A stretch of 64,000 nucleotides of DNA, taken from Hyphococcus luteus (lineage in GTDB: Bacteria; Pseudomonadota; Alphaproteobacteria; Caulobacterales; Parvularculaceae). The stretch is from NCBI RefSeq assembly GCF_002943565.1, contig NZ_PJCH01000006.1:62001-126000 (forward strand). The letters run 5' to 3'. Shown here piece after piece: positions 1 to 9,418 of the stretch (its first letter is position 1; every line of letters starts with the position of its first letter). Under the pieces are notes generated by a model. It was not told where the DNA came from and did no database searches. It saw only the letters and a list, made by a program, of their open reading frames with translations. Position numbers and translations under genes: made by a program.

Positions 1-513
1 AATGAACTCGCGGTCCCGAAACATGTTGAACATGCCCGGCGCATTGTTCGCCGCGATAAAAAGCGCGCGCTTGTTTGTCGAATTGATCAATCTGTAATTG
101 ACATTGGGTGGAATGCGGAACATCGAGCCCGGCTGCCACTCGAAATTGTGGCGATATCCCGTTTTTTCGTCGCTCCAGATTTCGACAGTCCCCCGCCCTT
201 CTACGACAATGAAAAATTCATGATAGAGATGTTTTTCCGGCTCCGTCGATTTGGCGGGCGGAATTTCCATCACATACATGCCTTTAGAGCCTTCGAGCCC
301 GTCGAGATAGAGAAATTGGCCGCGCGCGCCGCGCCGCGGCCAGTCGCCGAGCTCCAGCTCTCGCGTGTCGCGCACGCCAATGCCCCGGAAGACGGGTATC
401 CCTTCTTCCTGCATGAAAATTTCATACCCGGTCTTTTGCCGCTCCCAGCGTTTCAGTCCGGCGTTTTCTTCGCCTTTCGGCGCTTTATAACTTTCGAGTT
501 TCATATCAGTCAT
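1..513 (-). CDS. Cupin-domain protein (C-terminus beyond the window)
   Basis: The frame is open from an ATG at 513 down to base 1, giving 171 residues, so the gene continues outside the window. It reads as a single-domain cupin in this part. Around residues 78-108 a strand runs into K-H-L-Y-H-E-F-F-I-V-V-E-G-R-G, which is the cupin motif 1 pattern with two His (about 95 and 98) and a Glu (99) able to bind a metal. The start overlaps the stop of the upstream EutA-like gene by 8 bases, so the two are probably translationally coupled. Cupins include dioxygenases, isomerases and pure binding proteins, and the visible part does not decide among them. The pairing with an EutA-like protein is the best clue to its role. 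Confidence 0.8.
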   Translation of the reverse strand, partial: MTDMKLESYKAPKGEENAGLKRWERQKTGYEIFMQEEGIPVFRGIGVRDTRELELGDWPRRGARGQFLYLDGLEGSKGMYVMEIPPAKSTEPEKHLYHEFFIVVEGRGTVEIWSDEKTGYRHNFEWQPGSMFRIPPNVNYRLINSTNKRALFIAANNAPGMFNMFRDREFI

Positions 514-2023
514 GAGAATGGGCCTGCTGTTTTACCGAACTTGCGAAAAGCAACGACTTGATGACAACAGGCAGCGCTCCGCTCGCGGGAAGCAATTCGC
601 CTGCATCGATGTGATCGAATTCATGAACGTGGACGCCATCCAAGCACACGACGCCTCGCGCGTTTCCGGCGATTTCGCTAAGCCGCGCTCCAAAAACGCC
701 GGCGACATCGCCGTCGATGACAACCAGAAATGGCGAACCTTCTCTGAGCCGGGGCGACAATGCATCGTGGACAGCTAAGGCTGCATCGCCAAGACGGCTA
801 TAGGTCGCCGGGCCCCGCCAGGCAAAGGCCACGCCCGGACATGTTGTCGCCGCGCCTCCCTCTAACAAGGGAAGCGCATCAGCGATCGACTTTTTGAAAC
901 CTTCGCCGTCGATAGCGTCATCGCCGAGATCGAATTTCGGTCTCAGAATGGGCGCATTGCGAATCGGAAGCAGACTTGGATCTGAGACAAAAATCGTATT
1001 GCCGGTAAGCTGTACGCTGTGCTGCGCAACGCCGAGCACTGTCGCGCGAATTCCCCGATCGAACGGAACGAGCTCCACGTCTGTTTTATCGACCTCACGG
1101 CGCAGGGCCTGGCCTAACAAAAGCCCGAGATCGCCGAATGTGCGGGTCTCACGGCCATATATATATTCCGAAACGCCGCCGGCAAACAGAACAGCGTCGA
1201 TATGCGGCGCAGCCCCCTCTTCATAAAGCGGATCTGTGCGCAAAAGGGATTGGCCGCGCGGCGGTTCTTCAAGAATATTGACGTAACGCAGCACATTGCG
1301 GGCCAAAGCGCCCGCGATTCGCTCGGCGATCTCCGGCTTTAGAGGTTCTCCCTCCCAAAGATCGAGATCGAGGTCTTCGCGCACTTTGCGAGCCGGTTCT
1401 TCGATCTGGACAATGACGCCTTTTTCATCCGTTTTTACGACCCGCGCGCCGACATCAAGGGCGCAAAGACCGATAAGCTCGCCGTTACGCCAAACAGAAA
1501 TTTTTGTCGTGCCGCCGCCGACATCGATATGCGCGAGGACCCCCTCCATTCCGGCGGAAACCGCCGCGGCGCCGACTCCGGCGGCGGAGAGCCGCGTCTC
1601 GAGAAGATCGCCGGCCGAAACAGCGACGAATTTTCCGGAATCATCGGCGACAGCGTCTGCAATTGGCCGTGCATTCTGCGAGGCAAGCGCAAGGCCCGTC
1701 AAAATCACGGCGCCGCTGTCTACGTCGCCCGGTTCTATCTCTGCGTTTGCGTATTCTTCATCGATAAACGCGCCAAGGGCTTTACTGTCGATCACGCCGG
1801 GCGCGGAATATGGCGTGAGTATGACTTTGGATTCATGCAGCAGCTTGCGCTCGGCAACCACGTAATGCGCATCTTCACGGACCAGCGTTATGCCTGAAAA
1901 CGCAAGCTGCGATGTGGACGAACCGATGTCGAAACCGACTGTCGTCAGACTGATTGTATCGCCGGGCGATGCTAACGGATCTCCGAGATCGTGATAATGC
2001 TCCCATGGCGCATCATGCGGCAT
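506..2023 (-). CDS. EutA-like ASKHA ATPase (ethanolamine ammonia-lyase reactivase family)
   Basis: The 505-residue protein has two actin-like phosphate-binding motifs: D-I-G-S-S-T at 32-37 and D-V-G-G-G-T-T-K at 167-174. Spacing and overall layout match EutA, the ATP-dependent chaperone that swaps damaged cobalamin out of ethanolamine ammonia-lyase; the length is close to that family. No EutB, EutC or other adenosylcobalamin enzyme gene is in the window, so the client is unknown. It lies 23 bases downstream of the Asp-box propeller gene and overlaps the partial cupin gene, so the three form one minus-strand operon. Family assignment is fairly secure. Activity on ethanolamine ammonia-lyase is inference, and a different partner is quite possible here. 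Confidence 0.75.
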   Translation of the reverse strand: MPHDAPWEHYHDLGDPLASPGDTISLTTVGFDIGSSTSQLAFSGITLVREDAHYVVAERKLLHESKVILTPYSAPGVIDSKALGAFIDEEYANAEIEPGDVDSGAVILTGLALASQNARPIADAVADDSGKFVAVSAGDLLETRLSAAGVGAAAVSAGMEGVLAHIDVGGGTTKISVWRNGELIGLCALDVGARVVKTDEKGVIVQIEEPARKVREDLDLDLWEGEPLKPEIAERIAGALARNVLRYVNILEEPPRGQSLLRTDPLYEEGAAPHIDAVLFAGGVSEYIYGRETRTFGDLGLLLGQALRREVDKTDVELVPFDRGIRATVLGVAQHSVQLTGNTIFVSDPSLLPIRNAPILRPKFDLGDDAIDGEGFKKSIADALPLLEGGAATTCPGVAFAWRGPATYSRLGDAALAVHDALSPRLREGSPFLVVIDGDVAGVFGARLSEIAGNARGVVCLDGVHVHEFDHIDAGELLPASGALPVVIKSLLFASSVKQQAHSHD

Positions 2024-2046
2024 TGCGCACCGCCCGCCTGTATTTT

Positions 2047-3234
2047 TCAGGCATTGGTTTTGTATTCCTTGTCGGCAAGCCCCTCCGCCCGCCGCTCCGC
2101 TTTGGCTTCTTCTTCAATCCTTTTTTTCTCTTCCGCAGAAAGAAAATGACGATAATGCCGCGCTTTCGAAACCGGCGGCAAACCGCTTGCGATCCGGGCC
2201 CAGTTCTCGCCGCCATCTTCGGTTCCGAATACTTCGCCGACCGCTGTGCCCGCATAAAAGGCGAGCCCCTTTGGCGAAGAATGCATCGCCATAGCTTCTA
2301 TATTGCCCTCGATCGGATCAGGCAGGCCGTTCATTTGTTCCGCCCATGTGCGGCCGCGATCATGGCTGACAATGAAGCCGGGAAAGGCGCCGCCTTCGAC
2401 GCGCCAGGTTTCGGGCGCATCGCCGGCGCCGCCCAAATAAACCGTGTCGTCGTCACGCGGGTCCAGGAAAAGCGGGTCCGGATAGCCGACGCGATCCGTA
2501 CGCTTTTGCTGATGCTCCCATGTCTTGCCGCCATCCTCCGTGTAATAGAGGCCGTCTCCGGTAGATAAGTGAATTCGGTTCTTATCGGAGCGCGCAACCG
2601 CCACACGGTGAACATCCCGATAAAAGCTGTCATCCTCAGAGGCGTATGCATCGAGTTCGCGCCAGCTCTTGCCGTCGTCTTCAGATTTCAATAGCGCGCC
2701 CTGCTCGACCAACGCATAGATGCAGCCCGGCTCAGCAGGGTTTAATGTCATGCATTTAACATGTGCGATATGCGGCGGCGGCGGAAACGTCCACTTTTCT
2801 GTGCCCGGCACTTTGTTCAGCGCCGACAACTCTTCCCAGCTTTCACCGAGATCGCGGCTGCGATAAAGGGCGGGCGGTTCAACCCCTGCATAAAGAATTG
2901 TCTCGCCGTCGCGCTGCTCGGATGCGAGAGAATATACGTGAGTCTTATCAATGCCTGAGAAACGCGGCGTCCAGCTTCGCCCTTCATCCTCACTGACAAA
3001 GATTCCGCCTTCCTCGCCGCGTCCATGGATCCCGGCGAACATCAGCCCAGAGCCCTCGTCGTAAAGCAGCGAACTGATATGGCGGTCTTCAAGTCCGCGC
3101 GCCTCAGCGCGCCACTCTCCGCTTGCATCGCGCAGCAAGGCATGAACGCCGCGCAACGTGCCAACGAAAAGCTTGTCTACGGGCTCGACGCCCTCGGTCT
3201 GATTCTGGCCATTCGGCGACAGGCAGGCAATCAT
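2047..3234 (-). CDS. Asp-box (BNR/sortilin-like) beta-propeller protein
   Basis: This protein of 395 residues contains at least six Asp-box motifs of the S/T-x-D-x-G-x-x-W type: SEDEGRSW, SRDLGESW, SEDDGKSW, TEDGGKTW, SHDRGRTW and TEDGGENW. That indicates a six- or seven-bladed propeller of the sialidase/YCF48/sortilin superfamily. No signal peptide is visible, so it is probably cytoplasmic. An ATG at 3270 also opens the frame, but the ATG at 3234 has GGAGG 6 bases upstream and is preferred. The last ~30 residues are a charged helix (EEKKRIEEEAKAERRAEG). It is first in an operon with the EutA-like and cupin genes, and an operator-like element lies just upstream. Function is unknown; catalytic sialidase residues are not evident. 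Confidence 0.8.
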   Translation of the reverse strand: MIACLSPNGQNQTEGVEPVDKLFVGTLRGVHALLRDASGEWRAEARGLEDRHISSLLYDEGSGLMFAGIHGRGEEGGIFVSEDEGRSWTPRFSGIDKTHVYSLASEQRDGETILYAGVEPPALYRSRDLGESWEELSALNKVPGTEKWTFPPPPHIAHVKCMTLNPAEPGCIYALVEQGALLKSEDDGKSWRELDAYASEDDSFYRDVHRVAVARSDKNRIHLSTGDGLYYTEDGGKTWEHQQKRTDRVGYPDPLFLDPRDDDTVYLGGAGDAPETWRVEGGAFPGFIVSHDRGRTWAEQMNGLPDPIEGNIEAMAMHSSPKGLAFYAGTAVGEVFGTEDGGENWARIASGLPPVSKARHYRHFLSAEEKKRIEEEAKAERRAEGLADKEYKTNA

Positions 3235-3260
3235 CGTCCACCTCCAATTTATCTCTGTTT

Positions 3261-3288
3261 TGACTAACACAATTGGATACTATTTTGA
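3261..3288. promoter_or_regulatory. Operator-like element upstream of the propeller/EutA operon
   Basis: An AT-rich block reads TGACTAACAC followed by AATTGGATACTATTTTGA. The 16 bases ATTGGATACTATTTTG recur exactly at 32113-32128. This is one copy of the cluster-wide element proposed to be bound by the GntR regulators. Confidence 0.55.
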
Positions 3289-3331
3289 AAGGCGGATAAC
3301 AGCGGATTTCATTGGAAATCCATCAGAATCC

Positions 3332-3363
3332 AAAAAAAAGCCCTGCGGGCGGACCCGCAGGGC
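3332..3363 (-). terminator. Rho-independent terminator of TonB receptor 1
   Basis: A perfect 10-bp stem (GCCCTGCGGG / CCCGCAGGGC, 3340-3349 and 3354-3363) with a 4-base loop. On the minus strand it is followed by a run of eight T. It sits about 60 bases past the receptor stop codon. Confidence 0.92.
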
Positions 3364-3422
3364 AAGTCAAGGAAGGTGCAATCTCCCGCCGACTTCCCGG
3401 CAGCCGATTGCAACCACTCAAC

Positions 3423-6278
3423 TCAGAATGCTTTTCTGAGCTGAAAAGTGACCAGCCGCCCGAGAGCGCTGCCATAGGAAGGATCGAACAGGACACCAGG
3501 CGAAGTGTTGTTCAGCACCAATGGAGGATCCTGGTCGAAGACATTCTGCACAGCGAAAACAAACGTGATGTCGTTCGCCGGCGCCCAGTCGAACATGTCC
3601 TCTGTACGATAAACCAGCGACAGATCGACAGTCGTATAAGAGTCGATGTCCGTAGCCGACGGCACGGCGCTGAACTTCGATTCTATTTCATAAGAATTCG
3701 TGTAGTTGAGGAAGACAGTGCCGGAGAACCGCCCCATATCGGCGCCAGCTTCCAAACGTCCCCTGAAATTCAGCGGATAACCGAAATTATTGACTTGCTC
3801 TGACAGAGGAAGGAATGGCGTCGCTGCTTCCTCATAGTTCAAAACATAGGTTGCAAGCGCGCCGAAACGCAAGCCGCCAAAGTCCGTATCAAGATTATAG
3901 CGCGCTGAGAAGTCGAGACCGTCTGTCTTCACAACGCCGACATTGTTCCGGCGGCCATCGATTACGGCGATCACCGTATTCGGATCGCTCGACCCGGGAA
4001 GCGGAAGCCGGAACGCCGTTTCATATTGAGTGAAAAGGCCCGAAACCTCCGGCACCGGCGCCGCCGCCGCAAGCGCGGCGAGGACGGCGTCGAATTCCGC
4101 CATGGAAACTTTCGACGAAGAGAAGAATCGCGGATTCCGAAGCACAAAGGCGTCATAGCCCGGATCGCTGAGCGCAGCCGAAGCGCCGGCGTTGAAGGCG
4201 GGGAAATCGACTTTGCCCTCATATTTCACATTGTAGTAAGTGAGATCGACCGTAAGCCCTTCGACCGATGGCGGCGTCCACTCAATTCCAAGAGACCATG
4301 TGCGCGCCGTTTCCGGCCCGAGAGCGCTGTTCCCGCCGACAATGTAAGTCACCGGTTGGGAACCTGCGCCGCCGGTATAACTCGCATCCGTAATGGTGGA
4401 GCCCGCGGCGACGCGCGGCAACAACGCCGCTGTGGAGGCCGGGTTATTGTCAGCGAGGCTGGGCGCGCGGAAAGACGTCCCATAGCTGCCGCGAATCTTC
4501 ACCCCTTCAACCGGGACCCAGTCCACCCCGATTTTCGGATTCGTCGTGCTGCCGAAGTCATTATAATCTTCAAAGCGCACAGCCGCGGAGATGTTAAGCG
4601 ACTGGACCATCGGCATTGCGTTGCCGGAACCAACCACGGGCAAGTACAACTCGCCGAAGGCTGCCTTGACCTTGCGCGCCGGGCTGGGCGTAAGAGTTGT
4701 CGATTCCGGTCCGCGCGTATTGCCAGTGACGATATTGACGAACACGTCTTTATAATATTCGCCGCCAACTGCGATGCTGACATCGCCGCCGGGCACGGAA
4801 AAAATGGGGCCGCCTAAATTCGCCGAAAAATGGGTGCGGTCGAATTCGAAACCGGTTTCATTAAAGCCCTGAATATAGGAAAGAGTTTCGGGGCTGTTGC
4901 ATCCGGGCGTGCCGTCGCAGAAAGGGTTGAACGCCGGAACGGAGCCTACAGACCCCGCCAGGACCTCTGCAAGCCGCGAACCGCGGATCAACGTGTCATT
5001 GTTCGAACGGTTTTCGGAATGCCCTTTCGCGCCGAAAAACTCTCCGCTCCATTCATGGGGCAGGCTGAAACGCAGACCAAATACGCCATTATAGACTTCT
5101 TCATAGCCGAACCGGCGATCTCCCCCGAAATCCTGCACATAATTATACTGCACCGTCAGCGCGCCGGAGCACATGATCCCGTAAGGGTTCGTGAAAGGCG
5201 CATTTGCAGCGTTGCAGGGACTATAAGGGTTGGTGTCCGGGACAGTCATGGTCTGCCCGACGCGACCGGTCTGATCGATCTCGAACTCGCGGTTGGAATA
5301 GAAACCGTCGCCGAAAAGTTCGACCCCCTCAAACAATTGCTGATAGAAGTTGAACACGACATTGTCCTGATCGATTTCAGGACTTGCATCTGCTTCGAGC
5401 CAGATATTCGTGCGATTCACGCTTGTCGACAGATCCGAGAGATTGACATCGCCGCCGCCGCCCGACGGAATGCCGTAAATATCGTTTCCGACGACAACGT
5501 TCCCGGGAATGGCGAATGTTGAGGACGGCGCTCCGCCATAGGACGAGAAGTCGTCGCTATAAAGGTCCGGGCGTTGCGTGGCTTCCAGATGATCGCGGTG
5601 AAGGTGCTCGGCCGCCACCATAAAGCCGCCCGTATCCCATTCCTGGCCAAAGACGCCGCTGATATCCCAGCGCTGCGCGCCATCGACAAATCCGAAACCG
5701 GACTTGATTTCCGCGCCGTCAAAAGGTTTGCGCATGATATAGTTGACCACGCCGGCGATTGCATCGGACCCGTAGATTGCTGATGCGCCGTCGGCGAAAA
5801 TTTCGATGCGCTCCATCGCAATCAACGGAATCGTCGCAGAGTCGAAAACCTGCATGTTCGGCCCCATCGGCGGGACCCGGTGATTGTTGACCAGACTGAG
5901 CGTCGCCGCGGTGCCAAGACCGCGCAAATTCGGCGAATTTGTATATGTCGTATTGAGCGTCTCACCCTGGACTTCACGTCCGCCGGCGCGGTTTTCCGTT
6001 CCCGCGAATGACAGCACCTGCGGTGATTTGCGCAGCAGATCGGCGGAACTTGTCAGACCGACATTGTCGATATCCTCCTGGCCTATAGCCTGAACATTCG
6101 ACCCGACGGGATCGATTCCCTGAATGCGCGTTCCGGTTACGACGAGTTCGTCTTCGACTTCCTCGTCCTGTGCAATAGCTGGCGCAGCAAACGCCAGCGC
6201 GATTGCCGACACCGTCATTCCCAACATGCCTGGCCGACAGCTAGAAACGGCGATTCTCTTTTCTGCCTTCTTTGTCAT
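3423..6278 (-). CDS. TonB-dependent outer-membrane receptor 1
   Basis: About 951 residues. The N-terminus has a signal peptide ending near A-P-A-I-A-Q, then an acidic TonB-box-like stretch and ELVVTGTRIQGIDPVGSNV leading into the plug domain (about residues 60-180). A large beta-barrel ends in the aromatic C-terminus LRKAF, typical of outer-membrane proteins. The family is the large iron/sugar/polymer-type TonB receptors common in Caulobacterales and sphingomonads. The ATG at 6278 has a GAGG-type site 8 bases upstream; a GTG at 6293 is the alternative. The gene is monocistronic with its own terminator and an operator-like element upstream. A close paralogue lies at 42878-45754. Inferred role is uptake of the substrate of the surrounding catabolic genes. 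Confidence 0.93.
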   Translation of the reverse strand: MTKKAEKRIAVSSCRPGMLGMTVSAIALAFAAPAIAQDEEVEDELVVTGTRIQGIDPVGSNVQAIGQEDIDNVGLTSSADLLRKSPQVLSFAGTENRAGGREVQGETLNTTYTNSPNLRGLGTAATLSLVNNHRVPPMGPNMQVFDSATIPLIAMERIEIFADGASAIYGSDAIAGVVNYIMRKPFDGAEIKSGFGFVDGAQRWDISGVFGQEWDTGGFMVAAEHLHRDHLEATQRPDLYSDDFSSYGGAPSSTFAIPGNVVVGNDIYGIPSGGGGDVNLSDLSTSVNRTNIWLEADASPEIDQDNVVFNFYQQLFEGVELFGDGFYSNREFEIDQTGRVGQTMTVPDTNPYSPCNAANAPFTNPYGIMCSGALTVQYNYVQDFGGDRRFGYEEVYNGVFGLRFSLPHEWSGEFFGAKGHSENRSNNDTLIRGSRLAEVLAGSVGSVPAFNPFCDGTPGCNSPETLSYIQGFNETGFEFDRTHFSANLGGPIFSVPGGDVSIAVGGEYYKDVFVNIVTGNTRGPESTTLTPSPARKVKAAFGELYLPVVGSGNAMPMVQSLNISAAVRFEDYNDFGSTTNPKIGVDWVPVEGVKIRGSYGTSFRAPSLADNNPASTAALLPRVAAGSTITDASYTGGAGSQPVTYIVGGNSALGPETARTWSLGIEWTPPSVEGLTVDLTYYNVKYEGKVDFPAFNAGASAALSDPGYDAFVLRNPRFFSSSKVSMAEFDAVLAALAAAAPVPEVSGLFTQYETAFRLPLPGSSDPNTVIAVIDGRRNNVGVVKTDGLDFSARYNLDTDFGGLRFGALATYVLNYEEAATPFLPLSEQVNNFGYPLNFRGRLEAGADMGRFSGTVFLNYTNSYEIESKFSAVPSATDIDSYTTVDLSLVYRTEDMFDWAPANDITFVFAVQNVFDQDPPLVLNNTSPGVLFDPSYGSALGRLVTFQLRKAF

Positions 6279-6334
6279 GATGCATTCCCTCACCCATATT
6301 GCCCGCTTTATTGCGGATTATGCGGAGCATCATA

Positions 6335-6366
6335 TTATTGTATGCTATATTGGTATACTATCTTAG
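6335..6366. promoter_or_regulatory. Operator-like element upstream of TonB receptor 1
   Basis: TATTGTATGCTATATT runs into GGTATACTATCTTAG. The 17 bases ATATTGGTATACTATCT (6347-6363) recur exactly at 38703-38719, upstream of the ferredoxin/LigAB operon. Such long identity between two unrelated promoters in AT-rich islands supports a shared regulator. Confidence 0.6.
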
Positions 6367-6532
6367 CTACATAAATTTTAGCCGATATGTATTTTTTGAA
6401 GAGGTGTGGCGTTTTCACATCCCTCGGCTGTCATTAAGAAAGAAGGCCGTAGGCTGAATATTTGCGCAAAAAGTCAGATAGCCTTCGCATGACGCGAAAG
6501 CATTCATACATACAGATGCAGCGCCGCAAGCC

Positions 6533-7771
6533 TTACCGGCGCAAGCCCGAAAAGCGGCTTGGCGGCAAATCAAGCGCAATACGGCCATAACCGCTTGCCG
6601 CCTGATCCCAACCGAAGGCGGTATGAGCGGTCGACGAGTTTGCATCGCGCCAGAAGCGTTGGATGGGCGACCCGTCGTAAATCCCAGAGCCGCCGGCTGA
6701 TTCAAAAAGCTTTGTCGTCGCGTAGCGAGCCTTTTGAGCTGCGTAAGCAAGGTTGCGCTGCATGCGCGCGCGTTCCAGCGGTGTCAGAATGCTCATGTCG
6801 GAGGCGTTATCGAGTTTACGCGCATCGGCCAAAATAAGCGTCGTCGCCGCTTCGATATCTGTCGAGCATTCAGCCAATCGCGCAAATAAAGACCCGCTTT
6901 CACCCGCCTGATCGGGATCCATTGCCCCGAACTTCTTTTTTAAGCCTTCGAGAGAAACCTCGAGCGCGCCTGCAGCCATGCCCAATGGCGCGCCGATTAA
7001 AGAAAACGGAAGCGCGACGGGAAACGGCGCTGAATAAACCGCGGTCTCTTTGTGAATCTCTGCGCCGGGCGTCGTGCCTTTCATGATATCGGCCGAAAGA
7101 ACCGTCCGGTATTCAGGAATAAACGCGTCTTTTATTCGTATGGATCTGCTTCCCGTGCCGCGCATCCCGGCAGTGTGCCAGTCATCGACAACCTCAACTT
7201 CGCTCATGGGAATCAGGAAGTAACGGGGTTCAAGAACGTCATCGTCCCGCTTGACAGCACAACCGACGACAACCCAATCCGCGAAATCCACGCCGCTGCA
7301 AAATCGTCCCTCTCCGTTCTTCAAGCGATAGCCATCTTGTTCGACTGTAACCTCGCCTGACAAACGAAATACCGAAGCGGTAAGAGACTGATCTACGGAA
7401 AAGACCTCGTCCTGCGCCTGTTGCGGAAACAGTGCGACCATCCAGTTATGCCCGGCAAGAACCCCGTAAACCCAGCCAGTCGAGCCGCAAGCAGAAGAAA
7501 GCGCACGCGTAACCTCTACCAGAGGGGCGAAGCCTTTTTCCATGCCGCCATAGGCCCGCGGAGTCATGAGCGCAAAGAGTGAGGCTTGTTTGAGTTCGTC
7601 GATGGTTTCCGATGCAACCCGCCGATTTTTGTCGACCTCCGCCGCGCGTTCTCGAATCGCCGGCATGAGCGCCGCCACATCCCGCAAAATGCTTTCTTCA
7701 TCGACGCCGGCCTCGGGCGCGGGACCAACGGCGGCATTTTTCTTCAAGACAGCCTCTTGATTAACGCCCAC
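6533..7771 (-). CDS. Flavin-dependent monooxygenase, acyl-CoA-dehydrogenase fold (HsaA/HpaH-like), copy 1
   Basis: A protein of 412 residues with the acyl-CoA dehydrogenase fold, but closest in pattern to the oxygenase component of two-component flavin monooxygenases (HsaA, p-hydroxyphenylacetate hydroxylase C2). Landmarks shared with the paralogue at 32243-33466 include GSTGWVYGVLAGH, the region FCSGVDFADW, and GMRGTGSRSIRI. These enzymes use reduced flavin from a separate reductase to hydroxylate aromatic rings. The frame opens at a TTG (7807), but a GTG at 7771 has AGGGAGG 8 bases upstream and gives a length matching the 407-residue paralogue. No reductase lies next to it; the one at 33497-34141 could serve both. 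It is divergent from the MFS operon, with two operator-like elements between. Confidence 0.85.
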   Translation of the reverse strand: MGVNQEAVLKKNAAVGPAPEAGVDEESILRDVAALMPAIRERAAEVDKNRRVASETIDELKQASLFALMTPRAYGGMEKGFAPLVEVTRALSSACGSTGWVYGVLAGHNWMVALFPQQAQDEVFSVDQSLTASVFRLSGEVTVEQDGYRLKNGEGRFCSGVDFADWVVVGCAVKRDDDVLEPRYFLIPMSEVEVVDDWHTAGMRGTGSRSIRIKDAFIPEYRTVLSADIMKGTTPGAEIHKETAVYSAPFPVALPFSLIGAPLGMAAGALEVSLEGLKKKFGAMDPDQAGESGSLFARLAECSTDIEAATTLILADARKLDNASDMSILTPLERARMQRNLAYAAQKARYATTKLFESAGGSGIYDGSPIQRFWRDANSSTAHTAFGWDQAASGYGRIALDLPPSRFSGLRR

Positions 7772-7819
7772 TATCGCCGCCTCCCTCTTGCGCGGAGCCT
7801 TTGGCAACCGCTCATCTCA

Positions 7820-7842
7820 AAATCGGATACTCTTTTGCATAT
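7820..7842. promoter_or_regulatory. Operator-like element, divergent region, site 1
   Basis: AATCGGATACTCTTTTGCATATT differs from the sites at 3272 and 32113 at few positions and shares ATACTCTTTTG with the minus strand of 24233-24256. It lies between the HsaA-like gene and the MFS operon. Confidence 0.5.
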
Positions 7843-7945
7843 TATTTTTCCCGCCGTCAAGTGGCTCGGCGCACGCTGAAATGCGGAAATATGTTTAATT
7901 TTCAACTATTTAGACTGTCTTTCGCCGGAAAAGTCGGTGAGTTGC

Positions 7946-7966
7946 TTTTATACAATTTTGTATGCA
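7946..7966. promoter_or_regulatory. Operator-like palindrome, divergent region, site 2
   Basis: ATACAA-TT-TTGTAT (7950-7963) is a perfect inverted repeat with 6-bp arms. It resembles the TTGTATACAA-type operators known for GntR regulators of the FadR/VanR class. It lies about 60 bases before the MFS start codon. Confidence 0.55.
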
Positions 7967-8025
7967 CTCTTGCCTTCGGACCTGAAAAACAAAGCCAAAC
8001 CGGTCTCGGGAGGAAGATTCACCAC

Positions 8026-9414
8026 ATGAGCGACGCCAATACACCGCCCGCCGTCAATATTGCGGCCTTGATCGACGATGGAGATTGGGCCGGCTACCAG
8101 AAACTCATCGTGGCGCTGGCGGCGCTCGCCTTCATAGTCGACGGACTGGCCAATCACGTGCTTGGCTTGGCGATCCCTGCACTGATTGCCGATTGGGGAG
8201 AGCAGCGCGACGCCTTCGCAAAAGTGGCCGCGCTGAGCATGGCTGGCGTCGGCATCGGCGCGGTGTGCGGCGGCGCTTTAGGCGACCGATTCGGGCGCCG
8301 GTTCGGCCTCATTCTCAGCATTGCCGTCTTCGGCGCAGCGACTCTGGTTGCGACACTGGCAGTGAATACGCACCAGTTAATGTGGATTCGTTTCATTGAC
8401 GGCCTTGCCCTAGGCGCCGCGATTCCCAATGGCGCAGCGCTGGTTTCGGAATTCACGCCGGCGAAACGCCGTCCGATCGCGATTGCTCTCGGCATGGTTT
8501 TTATTCCTGTCGGCGGATTTTTATCGGGCGTGCTCGGGTCTTTCGTCCTGCCTGTGCTCGGATGGAAGGGATTATTTTTAATTGCGGGCGCCCTTTCAAT
8601 GGGCGTCAGCGCGCTTCTCTTCGCCGCGTTGCCGGAATCACCGCGCTTTCTCTCACGATGTAAAGACCGCCGAAAAGAGTTGCTGACTGTTTTAAGACGC
8701 TGCAAATACGAAATTGCAGACGATGCTGAACTGATTGACGAAGAAGCGACGACCGCTTCCGCTTCGGTCAAAGAGCTCTTCGGCGCCGGCATCCGGCGCG
8801 ACACGCTGGCCCTCTGGATTGCCTTTTTCTTCTGCCTGCTTGGCGCTTATGCGGTCTTCAGCTGGGTTCCCACCATGCTTTCCGAGCGTGGATTTAACTT
8901 GGCCCAGACCAGCGCCGGCATGACCGCCTACAATCTTGGCGGCTGCATTGGGGGCGTCTTTTCCGGGTGGATCATTATCTCGATAGGCACACGGAACATA
9001 AGCTATATTATCGGCGTTGGCGGCGTCTTGAGCGCGCTCCTGCTCGCCATTCTCCCGCTCGATCCCAGGGCAGGCCTTCTTGTTCCTGCAATCGCGCTTG
9101 TCGTTATGGGCGTGTTTTCCGCAGGCCTGCACAACCTGGTCTACACGCTTGCGGCGACAATTTATCCGCCTACGGTTAAAGCGACGGGTGTCGGCGCCGC
9201 CGCTGGTCTTGGCCGCCTCGGCGCGGTCGCAAGCTCTTTCGCCGGAACGATCGCCCTCACTGCTGGCGGATCGACGGGGTATTTCGTCCTGATCGCCGTC
9301 TCAACGATGATCTCCGTCACTGCAGCGGCCTTCGTATCACGCCAAATTCCGCCTAATCGCGAACCTGGCGGGACGCCGCTCTTTGCAAAGACGCCCGCTC
9401 TCGAACGGAATTGA
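8026..9414 (+). CDS. MFS transporter, aromatic acid:H+ symporter (AAHS/PcaK-like) family
   Basis: 462 residues with about 12 hydrophobic segments. The loop 2-3 motif GDRFGRRFG and the LPESPRFL motif after TM6 are characteristic of the sugar/aromatic-acid porter group, and the overall pattern fits the AAHS family (PcaK, BenK, MhpT-like). The frame extends upstream to 7801, but the ATG at 8026 begins a normal N-terminus and has GGGAGGA about 12 bases upstream. It is the first gene of a plus-strand operon; the next gene starts 4 bases after its stop. The inferred job is inner-membrane uptake of an aromatic acid or related carboxylate. The specific substrate is not readable. Confidence 0.87.
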   Translation: MSDANTPPAVNIAALIDDGDWAGYQKLIVALAALAFIVDGLANHVLGLAIPALIADWGEQRDAFAKVAALSMAGVGIGAVCGGALGDRFGRRFGLILSIAVFGAATLVATLAVNTHQLMWIRFIDGLALGAAIPNGAALVSEFTPAKRRPIAIALGMVFIPVGGFLSGVLGSFVLPVLGWKGLFLIAGALSMGVSALLFAALPESPRFLSRCKDRRKELLTVLRRCKYEIADDAELIDEEATTASASVKELFGAGIRRDTLALWIAFFFCLLGAYAVFSWVPTMLSERGFNLAQTSAGMTAYNLGGCIGGVFSGWIIISIGTRNISYIIGVGGVLSALLLAILPLDPRAGLLVPAIALVVMGVFSAGLHNLVYTLAATIYPPTVKATGVGAAAGLGRLGAVASSFAGTIALTAGGSTGYFVLIAVSTMISVTAAAFVSRQIPPNREPGGTPLFAKTPALERN

Positions 9415-9418
9415 TCCG

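Noticed and set aside
148-561. Plus-strand open frame of 137 codons
   Set aside because: It is antisense to the cupin gene, which has clear family motifs and an overlapping start with the EutA-like gene.
4026-4817. Plus-strand open frame of 263 codons inside TonB receptor 1
   Set aside because: Arg/Ala-rich antisense frame over a well-supported receptor; no ribosome site or motif.
6533-7771. Acyl-CoA dehydrogenase of fatty-acid oxidation
   Set aside because: The motifs and the partner flavin reductase of its paralogue fit two-component flavin monooxygenases better.
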